In this document: positions 8,819-17,228 of the stretch, one piece after another
How the letters are laid out: each line of letters begins with the position of its first letter
How positions within the stretch are numbered: the first letter of the stretch is position 1
From: Pseudactinotalea terrae
GTDB lineage: Bacteria > Actinomycetota > Actinomycetes > Actinomycetales > Beutenbergiaceae
Length of the DNA: 64,000 nt
Assembly (NCBI RefSeq): GCF_009733845.1
Contig: NZ_WNXZ01000003.1
Span: 248,001 to 312,000, forward strand
Reading direction: 5' to 3'
Program-made: the position numbers and the translations under genes
The notes under the pieces: generated by a model
Databases searched by the model: none
What the model was told of the DNA's origin: nothing
Seen by the model: the letters and a program-made list of their open reading frames with translations, nothing else

Positions 8819-8834
8819 CGATTATCGATTATTG
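8819..8834. promoter_or_regulatory. Operator-like site upstream of the ABC sugar operon
   Basis: CGATTATCGATTATTG lies 43 bp before the start of the binding-protein gene, in an otherwise very G+C-rich region. The reverse complement of 21411-21426 matches it at 15 of 16 positions, and a third variant lies before the GntR gene at 17132-17147. The position at the promoter of the operon, and recurrence at the regulator's own promoter, support recognition by the GntR/FCD protein encoded at 16440-17111 (inference). Confidence 0.7.
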
Positions 8835-8877
8835 TCTGGTCCGCTGACGAAGGCATCCGTAATCGAGAGGATCGACG

Positions 8878-10143
8878 ATGATCAGAAAGCGCGCAGCCCT
8901 GGCTGTCATGGGCGTCGCCGCCGTGGCGCTGGCAGGCTGCTCCACCGCCGCCGGCGATGACAACGAGGGCGGAGGTGGCGACGTCGTCGAGCTGAGCATG
9001 CTCGTGAACGTCACCCCGAACCTGACCGAGGAGTTCTGGAACGAGCTGGTGGCGCCCTTCGAGGACGCCAACCCCGGCATCGACGTGATCGTCCAGAACC
9101 CGGGCGCCGAGGGCGTCGCTGCGGCGCTCCCGCGGCTGCTCGCCGCGGGAGATGCCCCCGACGTCGTGCAGTCGCTGCCTCCGACGCCGGACCTGGCCCC
9201 TGAGCTCGTGGACCTCTCGGGCTACGACTGGGCGACCAGCGGCCCGCTCGCCGAGCAGTACACGATCGAGGGCAAGACCTACATGGCGGGCATCGGGGTG
9301 CAGCTGCAGAGCCTGATGTTCTACAACAAGACTGCCTTCGAGGAGGCCGGCATCGCCGAGGTCCCCACGACGCTCGAAGAGCTCGACGAGGCGCTCGCGG
9401 CACTGTCCGCCGCAGGGTGGACCCCGATCCAGACCGGCGGCGACTGGATGAGCAGCCACGCACTGCAGGCGCTCGCGCTCCCGAGCGTGGTGGGTGAGGA
9501 TCCGGAGTGGTTCGCCCACATGTCCTCCGGCGAGGTGACCTTCAGCGAGAGCTACGGCGCGTTCATCGAGCGCTACGCCGACTGGGTCGCAGCCGGCTAC
9601 GTCCCCACCGAGGCGCTCGGGATCCAGTACCCGGACGCCGAGCAGGCGTTCCTCGCGGGCGAGAGTGCGATCTATCCGATGGGCAGCTGGTTCGCCGGCA
9701 CCGAGGCGGCGGCCGAGAACCCCGCCGAGATCGGCGTCTTCCGCGCCCCTGCGATCGAGGGCGTCAGCGACCCCGCGATGGGCGCCAACATCGCGAGCCC
9801 GTACAGCATCCTGTCGGGCAGCGAGGTCGTCGACGAGGCCGCTCTCCTGGTGGAGTTCCTGACGACGGACGAGACCGCCGTCGTCGACCAGCTCGTCGTG
9901 GACGGCAACTTCCGCGACGGCTACGCCTACGAGACCACCGCGCTGGGTGATGAGCTGTTCCAGATCGTTGCCGACACCCCGTCGTCCTCGTACACCCCCA
10001 CCGGGCAGGGCTACGGCGAGCGGCGGCTCCCCGCGGGCTACTCCGAGGAGCTGAACACCCAGACCCAGGCACTGATGGGCGGCACTGCTGCCGCTGACGT
10101 CATCAGCGCCATGGACGACTGGTTCGCGGCGAACGCAGGCTGA
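8878..10143 (+). CDS. ABC sugar-transporter substrate-binding lipoprotein
   Basis: A 421-residue family 1 extracellular solute-binding protein. The N-terminus is a lipoprotein signal peptide with lipobox LAGC (Cys21), so the mature protein is membrane-anchored outside the cell. Residues about 40-410 form the two-lobed binding fold, with typical elements AAGDAPDVVQ, FYNKTAFEEAGI and AIYPMGSWFAG. It captures an oligo- or monosaccharide and delivers it to the two permeases encoded next. It is the first gene of the operon, 43 bp after the operator-like site. The substrate is not readable from sequence. Neighbours suggest a 6-deoxysugar or a glycan fragment. Confidence 0.93.
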   Translation: MIRKRAALAVMGVAAVALAGCSTAAGDDNEGGGGDVVELSMLVNVTPNLTEEFWNELVAPFEDANPGIDVIVQNPGAEGVAAALPRLLAAGDAPDVVQSLPPTPDLAPELVDLSGYDWATSGPLAEQYTIEGKTYMAGIGVQLQSLMFYNKTAFEEAGIAEVPTTLEELDEALAALSAAGWTPIQTGGDWMSSHALQALALPSVVGEDPEWFAHMSSGEVTFSESYGAFIERYADWVAAGYVPTEALGIQYPDAEQAFLAGESAIYPMGSWFAGTEAAAENPAEIGVFRAPAIEGVSDPAMGANIASPYSILSGSEVVDEAALLVEFLTTDETAVVDQLVVDGNFRDGYAYETTALGDELFQIVADTPSSSYTPTGQGYGERRLPAGYSEELNTQTQALMGGTAAADVISAMDDWFAANAG

Positions 10144-10202
10144 CACAGCGTGGGCGTGGGTCTGAGCGACCCACGCCCACGCTCGGCCAGGAAGGCGAGG
10201 AG

Positions 10203-11144
10203 ATGACAGCGACCGTGACAGCACCGCCGAAGGCGCCGCAGCAGCCACACGCGCGGGCACCGCGCCGCAAGCCCGTGCGATCGAGGCTGCCCGACCTGAT
10301 CATGGCCGGGCCTGCCGTGCTGGTGTTCGTCCTCATGTTCATCGTGCCGATGATCCTGGCATTCGTGCTCAGCCTGACCGACTGGAACGGCTACAGCCTG
10401 AAGTTCGACTTCATCGGGCTCGAGAACTACCGGTTCGCGTTCCGGAACCCCCGCACGGTGGACGCCGCGATCTTCACCGCCGTCGTCGCCGTGGTCGGCA
10501 CCACGCTCTGCAACATCGTCGGGCTCGCGGTCGCCGTGCTCATCGCGGCCCCCGGCAGGGTGAACACGGTGCTCCGCACGATCTTCTTCTACCCCTACAT
10601 CATCAGCTCGCTGATCATCGGCTTCCTGTGGTCGGCGATGCTGCAACCGAACGGTGTCGCCAACTCGCTGCTGGGCCACGTCGGGGTAGGTCCACTGCCG
10701 TTCCTGATCGACGCGACCTGGGCGAAGGGGAGCGTCATCGCCACGATCCTCTGGTCGAGCTTCGGTTTCAACATGATCCTGTTCATCGCCGGCATCAAGT
10801 CGGTGCCGACCGAGTACTACGAGGCCGCCACGGTTGACGGCGCCTCCCGCTGGCAGCAGTTCCGTGCGATCACGGTGCCGCTGATCGCACCGGTGCTGAC
10901 GGTCAATCTGGTTCTCACGCTCGTCGGGCTGCTCAAGGTGTACGACGTCGTGCTCGCGCTGACCGACGGCGGACCCGCCGCGGGTACCCAGACGATCGTC
11001 TACCAGATCCTCAAGGACTCGTTCGCTCGGTCGGCGCTCGGTCTTGGGGCCGCGCAGTCGGTCGTGCTCCTGATCGTCACCGCGATCATCGGACTGGCCG
11101 TCACGTTCGCCCGCCGTGGCGCCGAGCAGAAGGTGGCCGCATGA
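10203..11144 (+). CDS. ABC sugar permease, MalF/UgpA type
   Basis: 313 residues, with a cytoplasmic N-terminus rich in Pro/Arg and then six hydrophobic helices. The coupling loop carries the EAA motif (EYYEAATVDGASRWQQFRAI, about residues 201-220) that docks on the ATPase. It follows the binding-protein gene by about 60 bp and overlaps the second permease by 4 bp (ATGA). No ATPase gene of the MalK/MsmX type is present in the window, so a shared ATPase encoded elsewhere is expected, as is common in actinobacteria. Confidence 0.93.
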   Translation: MTATVTAPPKAPQQPHARAPRRKPVRSRLPDLIMAGPAVLVFVLMFIVPMILAFVLSLTDWNGYSLKFDFIGLENYRFAFRNPRTVDAAIFTAVVAVVGTTLCNIVGLAVAVLIAAPGRVNTVLRTIFFYPYIISSLIIGFLWSAMLQPNGVANSLLGHVGVGPLPFLIDATWAKGSVIATILWSSFGFNMILFIAGIKSVPTEYYEAATVDGASRWQQFRAITVPLIAPVLTVNLVLTLVGLLKVYDVVLALTDGGPAAGTQTIVYQILKDSFARSALGLGAAQSVVLLIVTAIIGLAVTFARRGAEQKVAA

Positions 11145-11995
11145 GCACGGTCCGAAGCCGCGGCACCCTCGCGGGCACCGTGCTGAAGTGGGTGGTGCTC
11201 ACGGCCATCGCGCTCGTGATGCTGATCCCGATGTACATCCTGGTGATCAGCGCGTTCAAGCCGCAGGCCGAGATCATCCAGCAGCCGCTGCTGATCGACC
11301 TGTCGACCTTCACCCTCGAGTACCTGAAGGAAGCCCTGACCAGCGAGAAGTTCAACGTGGTCCGCGCGTACGGGGTCACGCTGTCCTTCGTCCTGATGGT
11401 CAACGTCCTCGGCATCGCGCTCGCCGCGCCCGTCGCCTACGTGATCGCCCGTGGCCGCAAGAAATGGCACCTGGGCATGCTGCTCCTGTTCGTCTCCGGT
11501 CTCTTCATCCCCGGTCAGGTCACCCTGATCCCGGTCGTGTTCGTGCTGCGGGTCCTCGGGCTCATCAACACCGTGCCCGGCTTCATCCTCTTCGAGACCG
11601 CCGCCACCCTGCCGGTCACGATCTTCCTCTTCAGCGCCTACCTGCGGACCATCCCACGCGACATCGACGAAGCGGCGGCACTCGACGGCGCCGGCCAGAT
11701 ACGCGCGTTCTGGTCCTGCATCTTCCCGATCATGAGGCCCGTGGTGGCCACGATCGTGGTGCTGAACTCGATCAGCGTCTGGAACGACTTCGTCTCGCCG
11801 CAGATCATCCTGGGTCCGAGCTCGGGCATCTACACGGTGACGACCGGCGTGTACTCGGCCGTCGGCCAGTACTCCACCGACTACACCGTGGTGTTCCCGA
11901 CCCTGCTGCTCGCGATCCTTCCCGCCGTCATCTTCTTCGTGTTCATGCAGCGACACATCATCGGCGGCCTGGTGGCGGGAGCGACCAAGGGATGA
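11141..11995 (+). CDS. ABC sugar permease, MalG/UgpE type
   Basis: 284 residues with six transmembrane helices and the EAA loop (DIDEAAALDGAGQIRAFW, about residues 178-195). Typical features are the N-terminal MYILVISAFKPQAEI and the SVWNDFVSPQIIL segment before helix five. It pairs with the preceding permease to form the channel. The start overlaps the preceding stop and its stop overlaps the next start (both ATGA), indicating tight translational coupling with the unknown 649-aa gene. Confidence 0.93.
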   Translation: MSTVRSRGTLAGTVLKWVVLTAIALVMLIPMYILVISAFKPQAEIIQQPLLIDLSTFTLEYLKEALTSEKFNVVRAYGVTLSFVLMVNVLGIALAAPVAYVIARGRKKWHLGMLLLFVSGLFIPGQVTLIPVVFVLRVLGLINTVPGFILFETAATLPVTIFLFSAYLRTIPRDIDEAAALDGAGQIRAFWSCIFPIMRPVVATIVVLNSISVWNDFVSPQIILGPSSGIYTVTTGVYSAVGQYSTDYTVVFPTLLLAILPAVIFFVFMQRHIIGGLVAGATKG

Positions 11996-13941
11996 GCGGA
12001 ACGATCCGGACCGAGGCGATGCGCGAGATCCCGGCGTGGGCCGTGCTGCAGCGCCGCCTCTTCGACGCCGTCGAGACGGCGTGGCGCCAGTTCGCCGAGC
12101 GCTACACCGAGCCCGATGGTCGCCTCCGCTACAGCGGTCGCTTCGAGGACCGCGACGGCGTCGACGACCTTTACGAGCCCTTCTTCAACTGGCCTGCCTT
12201 CTACGTGCTCGGCGGCAGCGATGACGTGCTCACGGCCGCCAAGCACCACTGGTCGGGCGTCACGGCCCAGCTGACCGAGGCTGGCATGCTCACAGGCGAG
12301 TACGAGAACGGCTACGACTGGTTCCACCAGGGTGAGTCGCTCGTGCTCTTCTACGGGATCTGCGCGGCGGACCCGGGCGATCCGGCCTTCGCGCGCCGGG
12401 CTGCACGTTTCGCCGACCTCTACACGGATCCTGCACGTGGCAACTACGATCCCGACCGCAACATCATCCGGGCACCGCACAACGGTGCCCGCGGTGCGCT
12501 CGAAGGTCTCGGCCCGACCTGGCAGGCGTACTCCGCCGATCTGGTCCACATGGAGCCCTACGGGCTGCCGCTGCACGGACTGCCCGGCATCCGCAGCTGG
12601 GACGATCTCCGGTCGCCCGAGAACGCCCAGGCGATGGGGCGCGCCCTGCATCGTCGCGCCCGAGGAGACACCGCCGTCAATCTCGCAGCGACCTCGCTGG
12701 TCGCCAACCGATGGCTGTACGACGGCGACCCGACCGCCTCGTCATGGATCTCCCGCTATGTCGAGGGCTGGCACGAGCGAGCCCGTCGTAACGGCGGGCT
12801 GGTCCCGGACAACGTGGCACCCGACGGTGCAGTGGGTGGTCTGCATGACGGCCGCTGGTACGGCGGCCACTACGGCTGGACGTGGCCGCACGGGCTGCAC
12901 TCGGTGGCCTCCGCCACCCTGATCGCCGGGCTGAACACCTCCCTCGTCACCGGGGACGGCAGCTTCCTCGACGTGACGCGCACCGCGCTCGACACGGTGC
13001 TCGAGCATGCGATCACTGCACCGCCCGCCCAGACGCCTTTCAGCCTCAGCCAGTTCTGGCGCGCCCGCTACGGCTCGGGGGTCGACGAACCCGCACTGCT
13101 GGTCCCGCATCGTCACGGCACCGATGGCTGGTTCGACTTCGGTCCGATGCAGCTGGAGTTCCCGCTCTGGCTGTGGTGGTGGACCCGCGAGGAGCAGGAT
13201 CGTGCCCGTCTCCAGCGCGTGCTCGACGGCATGCCCGGGTCGGCGCGCGAGGTCCAGCCCTTCCGCGACAAGATGGAGTCGGGCCACGATGCGCCCTGGC
13301 TCGCCTATCTCGACGGTGACAATCCCGAGTACCCGGTCCGCGCCCTGTCGATGGCGCTGGGTCAGGTGGCCCGCCGGGTGGCGGTGATGGAGACCGAGCA
13401 CCCCGACCCGGCGAACGTGCACCTGCACTACTGGCAGCGGGTCAACCCCGTGGTCACCGAGGTTCTCTCGCAGCTGATCACCGGCACGCCGCAGACGCTC
13501 TACAACGGCGGCCTGCCGTTCTCCGCGATCAGCTACGAGGACCTCGACCGGGGTCGCGCCGGACTGCCGCAGGATGTTGCCGCACTGGTGACGAACCTTG
13601 CGCGGGACCGCATGGAGGTCGAGCTCGTCAACCTGTCGCCGACCCGCACGAGACGCCTGCTGATCCGGGCGAGCGGGTTCGGCGAGCACCGGCTGCAGCA
13701 GGTCGACAGCTACGGCGAGGACGGCGGCGACTATCCCGGGCCCTCCACCGCGGAGTCCTCGCGCCCCGGTAGCCCGGTGACCGCCAGCGCGGAGGTCGAT
13801 GGGGCTGTTCGGGTCGCGCTCGCGCCCTCGCACCGCACCCGGCTCACCCTTCGCACCAGACCCAGCACCCAACGACCGCACCACCGCGCGGCAGGCGCAC
13901 GTGCCATCGCCGCAGCACGAACCGAACAGGGAACCAGATGA
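11992..13941 (+). CDS. Uncharacterised 649-aa cytoplasmic protein, possibly an (alpha/alpha) barrel enzyme
   Basis: It starts at ATG 11992, overlapping the permease stop. There is no signal peptide, so it is cytoplasmic. The sequence is rich in Trp, Tyr, His and Asp: DLYEPFFNWPAFYVLGG, YDWFHQGESLVLFYG, HYGWTWPHGLHS and LWLWWWTREE. It has repeated helical hairpins, which suggest an (alpha/alpha)6 toroid like those of six-hairpin glycosidases and lyases, with a beta-rich C-terminal part and a disordered Arg/Ala tail. I cannot assign a family. It is fully embedded in the sugar operon (4-bp overlaps on both sides), so it probably acts on the imported saccharide, as a glycosidase, lyase or dehydratase (inference). 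Confidence 0.8.
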   Translation: MSGTIRTEAMREIPAWAVLQRRLFDAVETAWRQFAERYTEPDGRLRYSGRFEDRDGVDDLYEPFFNWPAFYVLGGSDDVLTAAKHHWSGVTAQLTEAGMLTGEYENGYDWFHQGESLVLFYGICAADPGDPAFARRAARFADLYTDPARGNYDPDRNIIRAPHNGARGALEGLGPTWQAYSADLVHMEPYGLPLHGLPGIRSWDDLRSPENAQAMGRALHRRARGDTAVNLAATSLVANRWLYDGDPTASSWISRYVEGWHERARRNGGLVPDNVAPDGAVGGLHDGRWYGGHYGWTWPHGLHSVASATLIAGLNTSLVTGDGSFLDVTRTALDTVLEHAITAPPAQTPFSLSQFWRARYGSGVDEPALLVPHRHGTDGWFDFGPMQLEFPLWLWWWTREEQDRARLQRVLDGMPGSAREVQPFRDKMESGHDAPWLAYLDGDNPEYPVRALSMALGQVARRVAVMETEHPDPANVHLHYWQRVNPVVTEVLSQLITGTPQTLYNGGLPFSAISYEDLDRGRAGLPQDVAALVTNLARDRMEVELVNLSPTRTRRLLIRASGFGEHRLQQVDSYGEDGGDYPGPSTAESSRPGSPVTASAEVDGAVRVALAPSHRTRLTLRTRPSTQRPHHRAAGARAIAAARTEQGTR

Positions 13942-14720
13942 CCGACACCGCCACCCAGCTGACACGACCGCAGATCGATCTCCCGGTGCGCGGTGAGCCC
14001 TACCAGCGTGTCTCCGCCGACGTGAGAGCCTCCCTCGAGCAGGTCTCGACCGCCACCGCGTGCGCGAAGCTGCACGCGATGGGGATCCGACGGACCTTCA
14101 TCTCGGGACCGCGGCCGCTGATCCCGGGACAGCGCATGGTGGGGTCGGCGATCACCCTGCAGTTCATGCCGCAGCGCGAGGATCTCGGGTCATCCGCCGG
14201 TCAGGAGTATGCCGAGCGACACACCGCGCTGTGGGAGGTGCTGGAGGCCGTGCAGCCTGGTGACGTGCTGGTGGTGCAGGCCTATGGCAGCACGCACTCG
14301 GGCTGCATGGGTGACATCCTCACGCGCTACCTGAAGCGTCAGGGCGGGGTGGGGCTGGTGGTCGACGGCTGCATCCGGGACTCGGGCCGTATCCGTGAGC
14401 TCGAGCTGCCGGTGTGGAGCAACGGGGTGACACCGCACTACGCCTCGCAGTCCGAGCTGTTCCCGTGGGCCTACGACGTCCCGGTCGCGGTGGGCGGCTC
14501 GCTCTGCCTGCCTGGCGACCTGGTCATCGCCGACGACGACGGCGCTGTGGTCGTCCCGCAGGCCGCAGCGGCCGAGGTGGCCGCCGCGGCTCTGGACCAC
14601 GAGGAGTGGGAGGTGTTCAGCCGGCAGCGTCTCGACGAGGGTGCAAGGCTGAGCGACTACTACCCGCTCACGCCGGACAGTCGCGAGGAGTACGAGGCAT
14701 GGCGTTCCGTCCAGTCCTGA
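13938..14720 (+). CDS. RraA-family aldolase-like protein
   Basis: 260 residues of the RraA / 4-hydroxy-4-methyl-2-oxoglutarate aldolase family. Visible elements are the N-terminal VSTATACAKLHAMGI, the glycine-rich VVDGCIRDSGRIRELELPVW segment (about residues 140-159) holding the Arg-Asp pair used for Mg2+ and pyruvate-enolate binding, and PGDLVIADDDGAVVVP. Family members with this core cleave or decarboxylate 2-oxo-acids, and others bind RNase E. Here the operon context (reductase, lactonase, transporter) argues for a class II aldolase step releasing pyruvate from a 2-keto-3-deoxy-aldonate. It overlaps both neighbours. Confidence 0.82.
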   Translation: MTDTATQLTRPQIDLPVRGEPYQRVSADVRASLEQVSTATACAKLHAMGIRRTFISGPRPLIPGQRMVGSAITLQFMPQREDLGSSAGQEYAERHTALWEVLEAVQPGDVLVVQAYGSTHSGCMGDILTRYLKRQGGVGLVVDGCIRDSGRIRELELPVWSNGVTPHYASQSELFPWAYDVPVAVGGSLCLPGDLVIADDDGAVVVPQAAAAEVAAAALDHEEWEVFSRQRLDEGARLSDYYPLTPDSREEYEAWRSVQS

Positions 14721-15640
14721 GGCCGGTGGCCGATCCAGGCTTCCCGTCGTGCTACGGACTCGGCTGCGCGCCGATCGGCAACCTGTACACGTCGGTCGCC
14801 GAGGCCGACGCGGAGGAGACCGTCGCCGCGGCGCTCGCCGCCGGCATCCGGTTCTTCGACACCGCCCCGCACTACGGTGCTGGCCTGAGCGAGCAACGGC
14901 TCGGGCGGGCTCTCGACGGCGTCCCCCGCGATGACCTTGTCATCGCCACCAAGGTGGGGCGCGCTGTCGTGGACGACGATGGTCGGGTCGTCGAGACCGG
15001 GCGGCTGGGGTCCGGAACGGTCTTCGACGGCAGCCGGGACGGCGTGCTCCGCAGCCTCGAGGGAAGCCTACGGAGGCTGCGCACCGATCGGGTGGACCTG
15101 CTCTACCTGCACGACCCACCGGACGTCGACGAAGCGCTGGGCTCGACGATCCCCGCACTGCGCGATCTGTTGGACCAGGGCGTGGTGCGGGCCATCGGGG
15201 TCGGCATGGTCTGGACCGAGCCGCTGACGCGGTTCGTGCGGGAAGCCCCGATCGACGTCGTGATGGAGGCCGGCCGGCTGACGTTGCTGGACCGGCGTGC
15301 GGACGAGGCGCTGCTGCCGGCCGCACGCGACCTGGGTGTCGGTGTCGTCGCAGCGGGCGTCCTCAACTCCGGTGTGCTCGCCGACCCTGTGGGCAGCCCC
15401 TACTTCGACTATTACCCGGCGTCTGCGGAGATCGTTGCCCGGGCCGAGGCGATGCAGCAGCTGTGCGCGCGGTACGGCGTCGAGCTCCGGCATGCCGCGG
15501 CACGCTACCCGTTGCAGCGACAGGGCGTCGAGGCGGTCGTGGTCGGGGCCCGCACCGCAGCCGAGGTGCACGACTGGGTGGCCGGGCTCGAGGTGGCGAT
15601 CCCTGCCGAGCTCTGGCGCCTGTTGGACGAGGCTGCGTGA
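14699..15640 (+). CDS. Aldo/keto reductase, aldose 1-dehydrogenase type
   Basis: 313 residues. The tetrad expected for the family is visible: Asp and Tyr in FFDTAPHYGAGLSEQRLG, Lys in VIATKVGR, and His in LLYLHDPP. The start region (LGCAPIGNLYTSV) and overall pattern are those of D-threo-aldose (L-fucose) 1-dehydrogenases, which oxidise the C1 hemiacetal of L-fucose or related sugars to the lactone with NAD(P)+. The start at ATG 14699 overlaps the RraA gene by 22 bp, and the stop overlaps the lactonase start (GTGA). Substrate identity is inferred from the family and context. Confidence 0.87.
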   Translation: MAFRPVLRPVADPGFPSCYGLGCAPIGNLYTSVAEADAEETVAAALAAGIRFFDTAPHYGAGLSEQRLGRALDGVPRDDLVIATKVGRAVVDDDGRVVETGRLGSGTVFDGSRDGVLRSLEGSLRRLRTDRVDLLYLHDPPDVDEALGSTIPALRDLLDQGVVRAIGVGMVWTEPLTRFVREAPIDVVMEAGRLTLLDRRADEALLPAARDLGVGVVAAGVLNSGVLADPVGSPYFDYYPASAEIVARAEAMQQLCARYGVELRHAAARYPLQRQGVEAVVVGARTAAEVHDWVAGLEVAIPAELWRLLDEAA

Positions 15641-16452
15641 GGTACGTCGACGCCCATCTTCACCTGTGGAACATCGACCAGATCCGGTTGTCATGGTTTC
15701 GTGAGGGTGATGGTCTGCCCGCTCGGGCAACGGTCGGCGAGCTTCTCCAGGAGCTGGCACAGGCCGACGTGCCGGTGCCCGAGAGGGCCGTCGTCGTGCA
15801 GGCTGCCGACACGCTCGAGGAGCTCCGTTGGTTGCTGGCGGTCGCCGAGCAGGACCGGCTCGTGGGGGCGGTGGTGGCGCAGTACGAACCGCGCTCGGGC
15901 CTGTGGGCGGGCACCGCGCAAGCGGTGCTCGAGCATCCGGCGCTGGCGGGGATCAGGCTCGCGGTGCCCACCCGCGCGGCGGATCTGAGCGACGTGCCGG
16001 GTGTGGCTGAGCTCGCGGCGGGACTGGCCGGTGCGGGGCGGGTCCTCGAGATGCTGATCCGCCCGGAGCAGCTGGGCGCCGTGGCTGAGCTGGCCGCAGC
16101 ACATCCCGATCTCACGATCGTGCTCTGCCATCTCGGTCTCGGCGCTGCCGAGCCGAGCGACGTCTGGCGCGACGGCCTCCGTGCCGTCGCCCCGCACGCG
16201 CGTGTGGCCGCGAAGGTATCGGGACTGCATCAGCCGGGCGGGGACGCAGCGAGGGTTCGTGGGATCGTGCGGGACGCCGTCGAGATCCTCGGCATCGACC
16301 GGCTGATGTTCGGCAGCGACTGGCCCATCTCGACCCGCACCTGCGGCTACTCGGAGACGCTCGCGCGTACCCGGGCGGCCCTGCCCGAGCTCAGCGCCGA
16401 TGAAGCGGACTCGTTCTGGCGAGGGCTCGCGACGAGGCTCTACCTGGGCTGA
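15637..16452 (+). CDS. Amidohydrolase-2 family, aldonolactonase-like
   Basis: 271 residues of the COG3618 group (TIM-barrel hydrolases that include L-fuconolactonase and L-rhamnonolactonase). Visible are the HxH metal motif in YVDAHLHLW (residues 3-11), a histidine in IVLCHLG, a KVSGL strand, and the C-terminal Asp in MFGSDWPIS. It would hydrolyse the lactone produced by the preceding reductase. It starts at a GTG overlapping the reductase stop, and its 3' end overlaps the convergent GntR gene by 13 bp. The exact lactone is inferred. Confidence 0.87.
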   Translation: MRYVDAHLHLWNIDQIRLSWFREGDGLPARATVGELLQELAQADVPVPERAVVVQAADTLEELRWLLAVAEQDRLVGAVVAQYEPRSGLWAGTAQAVLEHPALAGIRLAVPTRAADLSDVPGVAELAAGLAGAGRVLEMLIRPEQLGAVAELAAAHPDLTIVLCHLGLGAAEPSDVWRDGLRAVAPHARVAAKVSGLHQPGGDAARVRGIVRDAVEILGIDRLMFGSDWPISTRTCGYSETLARTRAALPELSADEADSFWRGLATRLYLG

Positions 16453-17111
16453 GCGGTCTCGTCCGGCTCGAGGAGCGTGCCGGCGGCGTGACGGGCGAAG
16501 AGGTTCGCGGCAGCGTCCTCGTCGTCGGCCTGCAGCACCTGCAGCAGGCTCCAGTGCCAGTCCGCCACCTCGTGCCAGTCGCCCGGGTACTCCGGGTCGC
16601 CGAGGGCGTGCGTCGCGCGCAGACTGGGCTCGATGATGTCCCACATCCGGGGGAGATAGGGGTTGCCGCTCGCCTCGATCACCGTGCGATGGAACGCGAA
16701 GTCGAGCTCCCGGAAGGTGCTCAGGTTCCGTTCGGTGGCGGCCGCGTGCATCTTCTCGATCGTGTTGTCGAGCCTGCTGCGCATCTCCTCGCTGAGGTTG
16801 CCGCACACGAGACGCCCCGCGAGCGACTCCAGCGCCGTGCGAGCCACCCGCGCCTGGTGCACCTCGTCCTCGGTGTACTCGGCCACGAAGTTGCCGCGGT
16901 TGCGCTCGTGCGTGACGAGCCCCTCGTGCGCCAGCCGCTTCAGCGCGTCACGGACCGGTGCCTGACTCACCTTCCACTCCCGCGCGAGCTGTGACTCCAC
17001 GAGCTGCTGGCCGGGTGCGAGCGTGGAGTCCTTGATCATGCTCTTGACCAGGTCATAGATCTGGTCGGAGAGCAGGCCTCGGGCAAGGCCCCGCGTCGTC
17101 ATCTCCGTCAT
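16440..17111 (-). CDS. GntR-family regulator, FCD type
   Basis: 223 residues: winged helix-turn-helix at about 10-77 (QIYDLVKSMI, APVRDALKRLAHEGLV, NRGNFV) and an all-helical FCD effector domain at about 88-213. The residues expected to bind a metal in FCD domains are present in LDFAFHRTVIEASGNPYL, HEVADWHWSLL and LFARHAAG. FCD regulators usually sense organic acids or sugar acids. It is transcribed convergently to the operon and 117 bp from the beta-helix gene. An operator-like site precedes it (17132-17147), so autoregulation and control of the operon at 8878 and the gene at 21332 are likely. Confidence 0.92.
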   Translation of the reverse strand: MTEMTTRGLARGLLSDQIYDLVKSMIKDSTLAPGQQLVESQLAREWKVSQAPVRDALKRLAHEGLVTHERNRGNFVAEYTEDEVHQARVARTALESLAGRLVCGNLSEEMRSRLDNTIEKMHAAATERNLSTFRELDFAFHRTVIEASGNPYLPRMWDIIEPSLRATHALGDPEYPGDWHEVADWHWSLLQVLQADDEDAAANLFARHAAGTLLEPDETAQPR

Positions 17112-17131
17112 CCCCTCATCCTACGGGCTAT

Positions 17132-17147
17132 CGCTAATCGCTAATGG
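17132..17147. promoter_or_regulatory. Operator-like site before the GntR gene
   Basis: CGCTAATCGCTAATGG, about 20 bp before the GntR start, is an AT-rich island containing the direct repeat TCGCTAA-TCGCTAA (from 17131). It agrees at 13 of 16 positions with CACTAATCGATAATCG at 21411-21426. Its location fits negative autoregulation. Confidence 0.6.
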
Positions 17148-17164
17148 GGGTCCTGCGAAAGGGT

Positions 17165-17214
17165 GCGAGCGTGACCCCGGGGTGCGGCCAGCCACGCCCC
17201 GGGGTCACGCTCGC
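17165..17214 (-). terminator. Perfect 18-bp stem-loop after the beta-helix gene
   Basis: GCGAGCGTGACCCCGGGG pairs with CCCCGGGGTCACGCTCGC across a 14-base loop. It lies 15 bp beyond the stop codon of the large secreted protein on the minus strand. A diverged relative of the same palindrome lies after mdh at 57171-57229. Confidence 0.8.
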
Positions 17215-17228
17215 GCGTTCGCGGTACC

